This document shows positions 63,658-64,000 of a DNA stretch of 64,000 bases, in pieces; within the stretch, counting starts at the first letter, position 1; each line of letters opens with the position of its first letter. This DNA comes from Arthrobacter sp. B0490. GTDB lineage: Bacteria; Actinomycetota; Actinomycetes; Actinomycetales; Micrococcaceae. The translations under genes were made by a program, and so were the position numbers. The stretch spans positions 124,001 to 188,000 of the forward strand of contig NZ_PJIR01000003.1 in assembly GCF_002929355.1 (NCBI RefSeq), in the 5' to 3' direction. The notes beneath the pieces were generated by a model. That model saw only the letters and a list, made by a program, of their open reading frames with translations, was not told the origin of the DNA and made no database searches.

Positions 63658-64000
63658 TGGTGCCCCCGCTTCCTTGGATGCCCCCGCTTACTCAGGAGGG
63701 CGAGGCCTGCGATCAGGACAGCAGCGAAACCCAGCCCCGTGGCCACACCCCCGAAAGGAAACTGCGGTTGCGCCTGTCCTGACCCTGCCGTGTCCTCAGT
63801 TGTCACGGCCGATGGATCCTCATCGGTGGTCGCACCTGCGGCGAAAACCATCTCCTCTACTCCCATCACTATCCGGTCTCCGGGTGTGGCGCGTTGAAGG
63901 AGCCGGGTCACCGTGGCGAGGTCGGTGGAGATACAACCTACCGTGAGGGCATTGCCGGCGTGGAGAAAGATCGCGAAGGAAGCTCCCTGGACCGTGGGCA
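63654..64000 (-). CDS. L,D-transpeptidase (YkuD) with C-terminal membrane anchor, 5' end outside window
   Basis: The last 114 residues are visible. They include the YkuD catalytic region: FAIFLHAGNALTVGCIST with His and the nucleophile Cys, followed by VTRLLQRATPGDRIVMGV. Such enzymes form 3-3 cross-links or attach proteins in peptidoglycan. After a 25-residue Thr/Asp-rich linker comes a single helix (GGVATGLGFAAVLIAGLALL) and a basic tail (SKRGHPRKRGHH), so the catalytic domain would be outside, tethered at its C-terminus. Its stop overlaps the start of the phosphopantetheinyl transferase gene. Confidence 0.8.
   Translation of the reverse strand, partial: PTVQGASFAIFLHAGNALTVGCISTDLATVTRLLQRATPGDRIVMGVEEMVFAAGATTDEDPSAVTTEDTAGSGQAQPQFPFGGVATGLGFAAVLIAGLALLSKRGHPRKRGHH

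Overview
The window is chromosomal DNA of a very GC-rich actinobacterium. The evidence is dense G/C third positions, GTG and TTG starts, TANNNT-type -10 boxes, a GatCAB amidotransferase, an actinobacterial Holin-X-type protein and a SAM-IV riboswitch, a class confined to Actinomycetales. Gene content and order look like Micrococcaceae (Arthrobacter-like); that placement is inference. No prophage, transposase, rRNA operon or CRISPR array is visible. About 60 protein genes and one tRNA are supported.

Layout. 1-9 kb: a lipid-glycan set (GT4 glycosyltransferase cut by the edge, DMT permease, CDP-alcohol phosphatidyltransferase), a Holin-X protein, two MFS transporters, an SDR/DUF2867 protein, and tRNA-Asn with its own promoter and terminator. 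9-15 kb: dnaG, dgt, a tRNA-dihydrouridine synthase gene and a yibE/F gene on one strand. 15-23 kb: hydrolases, a PlsC-like acyltransferase, glycyl-tRNA synthetase coupled to a GNAT gene, an S4-domain protein and an SGNH hydrolase. 23-25.6 kb: metY-metX (direct-sulfhydrylation methionine synthesis) behind a SAM-IV riboswitch. 27.7-35.7 kb: a complete-looking histidine utilisation locus. An IclR regulator, hutU, an M20 amidohydrolase, hutF and hutI lie on the minus strand, divergent from hutH, with an operator-like repeat lying over both predicted -10 boxes. 35.7-42 kb: a siderophore-interacting protein, a KhtTU-type potassium/proton antiporter pair, a CDF metal transporter, a flavin oxidase, a quinone reductase-like MDR and a YchJ protein. 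42-44.5 kb: tdh-kbl for threonine-to-glycine breakdown.

44.5-46.1 kb: a phosphotransferase gene flanked on both sides by GC-rich tandem and palindromic repeats. 46.1-50.5 kb: gatCAB and small genes. 50.6-56.4 kb: a tightly coupled catabolic module (amidohydrolase, DUF59 protein, zinc alcohol dehydrogenase, GldA-like dehydrogenase) divergent from a GAF/AAA-remnant/Fis regulator, with a perfect palindrome between them. It resembles the accessory part of propane monooxygenase clusters but no oxygenase gene is present. 56.4-60 kb: ligA, an inositol-phosphatase family gene and a DUF2087 gene, joined by 4-bp overlaps.

60.2-64 kb is the least conventional part: a secreted DUF4082-esterase fusion, two homologous unknown small proteins in opposite orientation, a possible decayed reading frame, and a Sfp-type phosphopantetheinyl transferase gene overlapping a membrane-anchored L,D-transpeptidase gene that runs off the end.

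Many operon joints are ATGA, GTGA, TTGA or TGATG overlaps. At least ten genes have an NANNNT hexamer 6-7 nt before the start codon and no obvious Shine-Dalgarno, which suggests leaderless transcripts.
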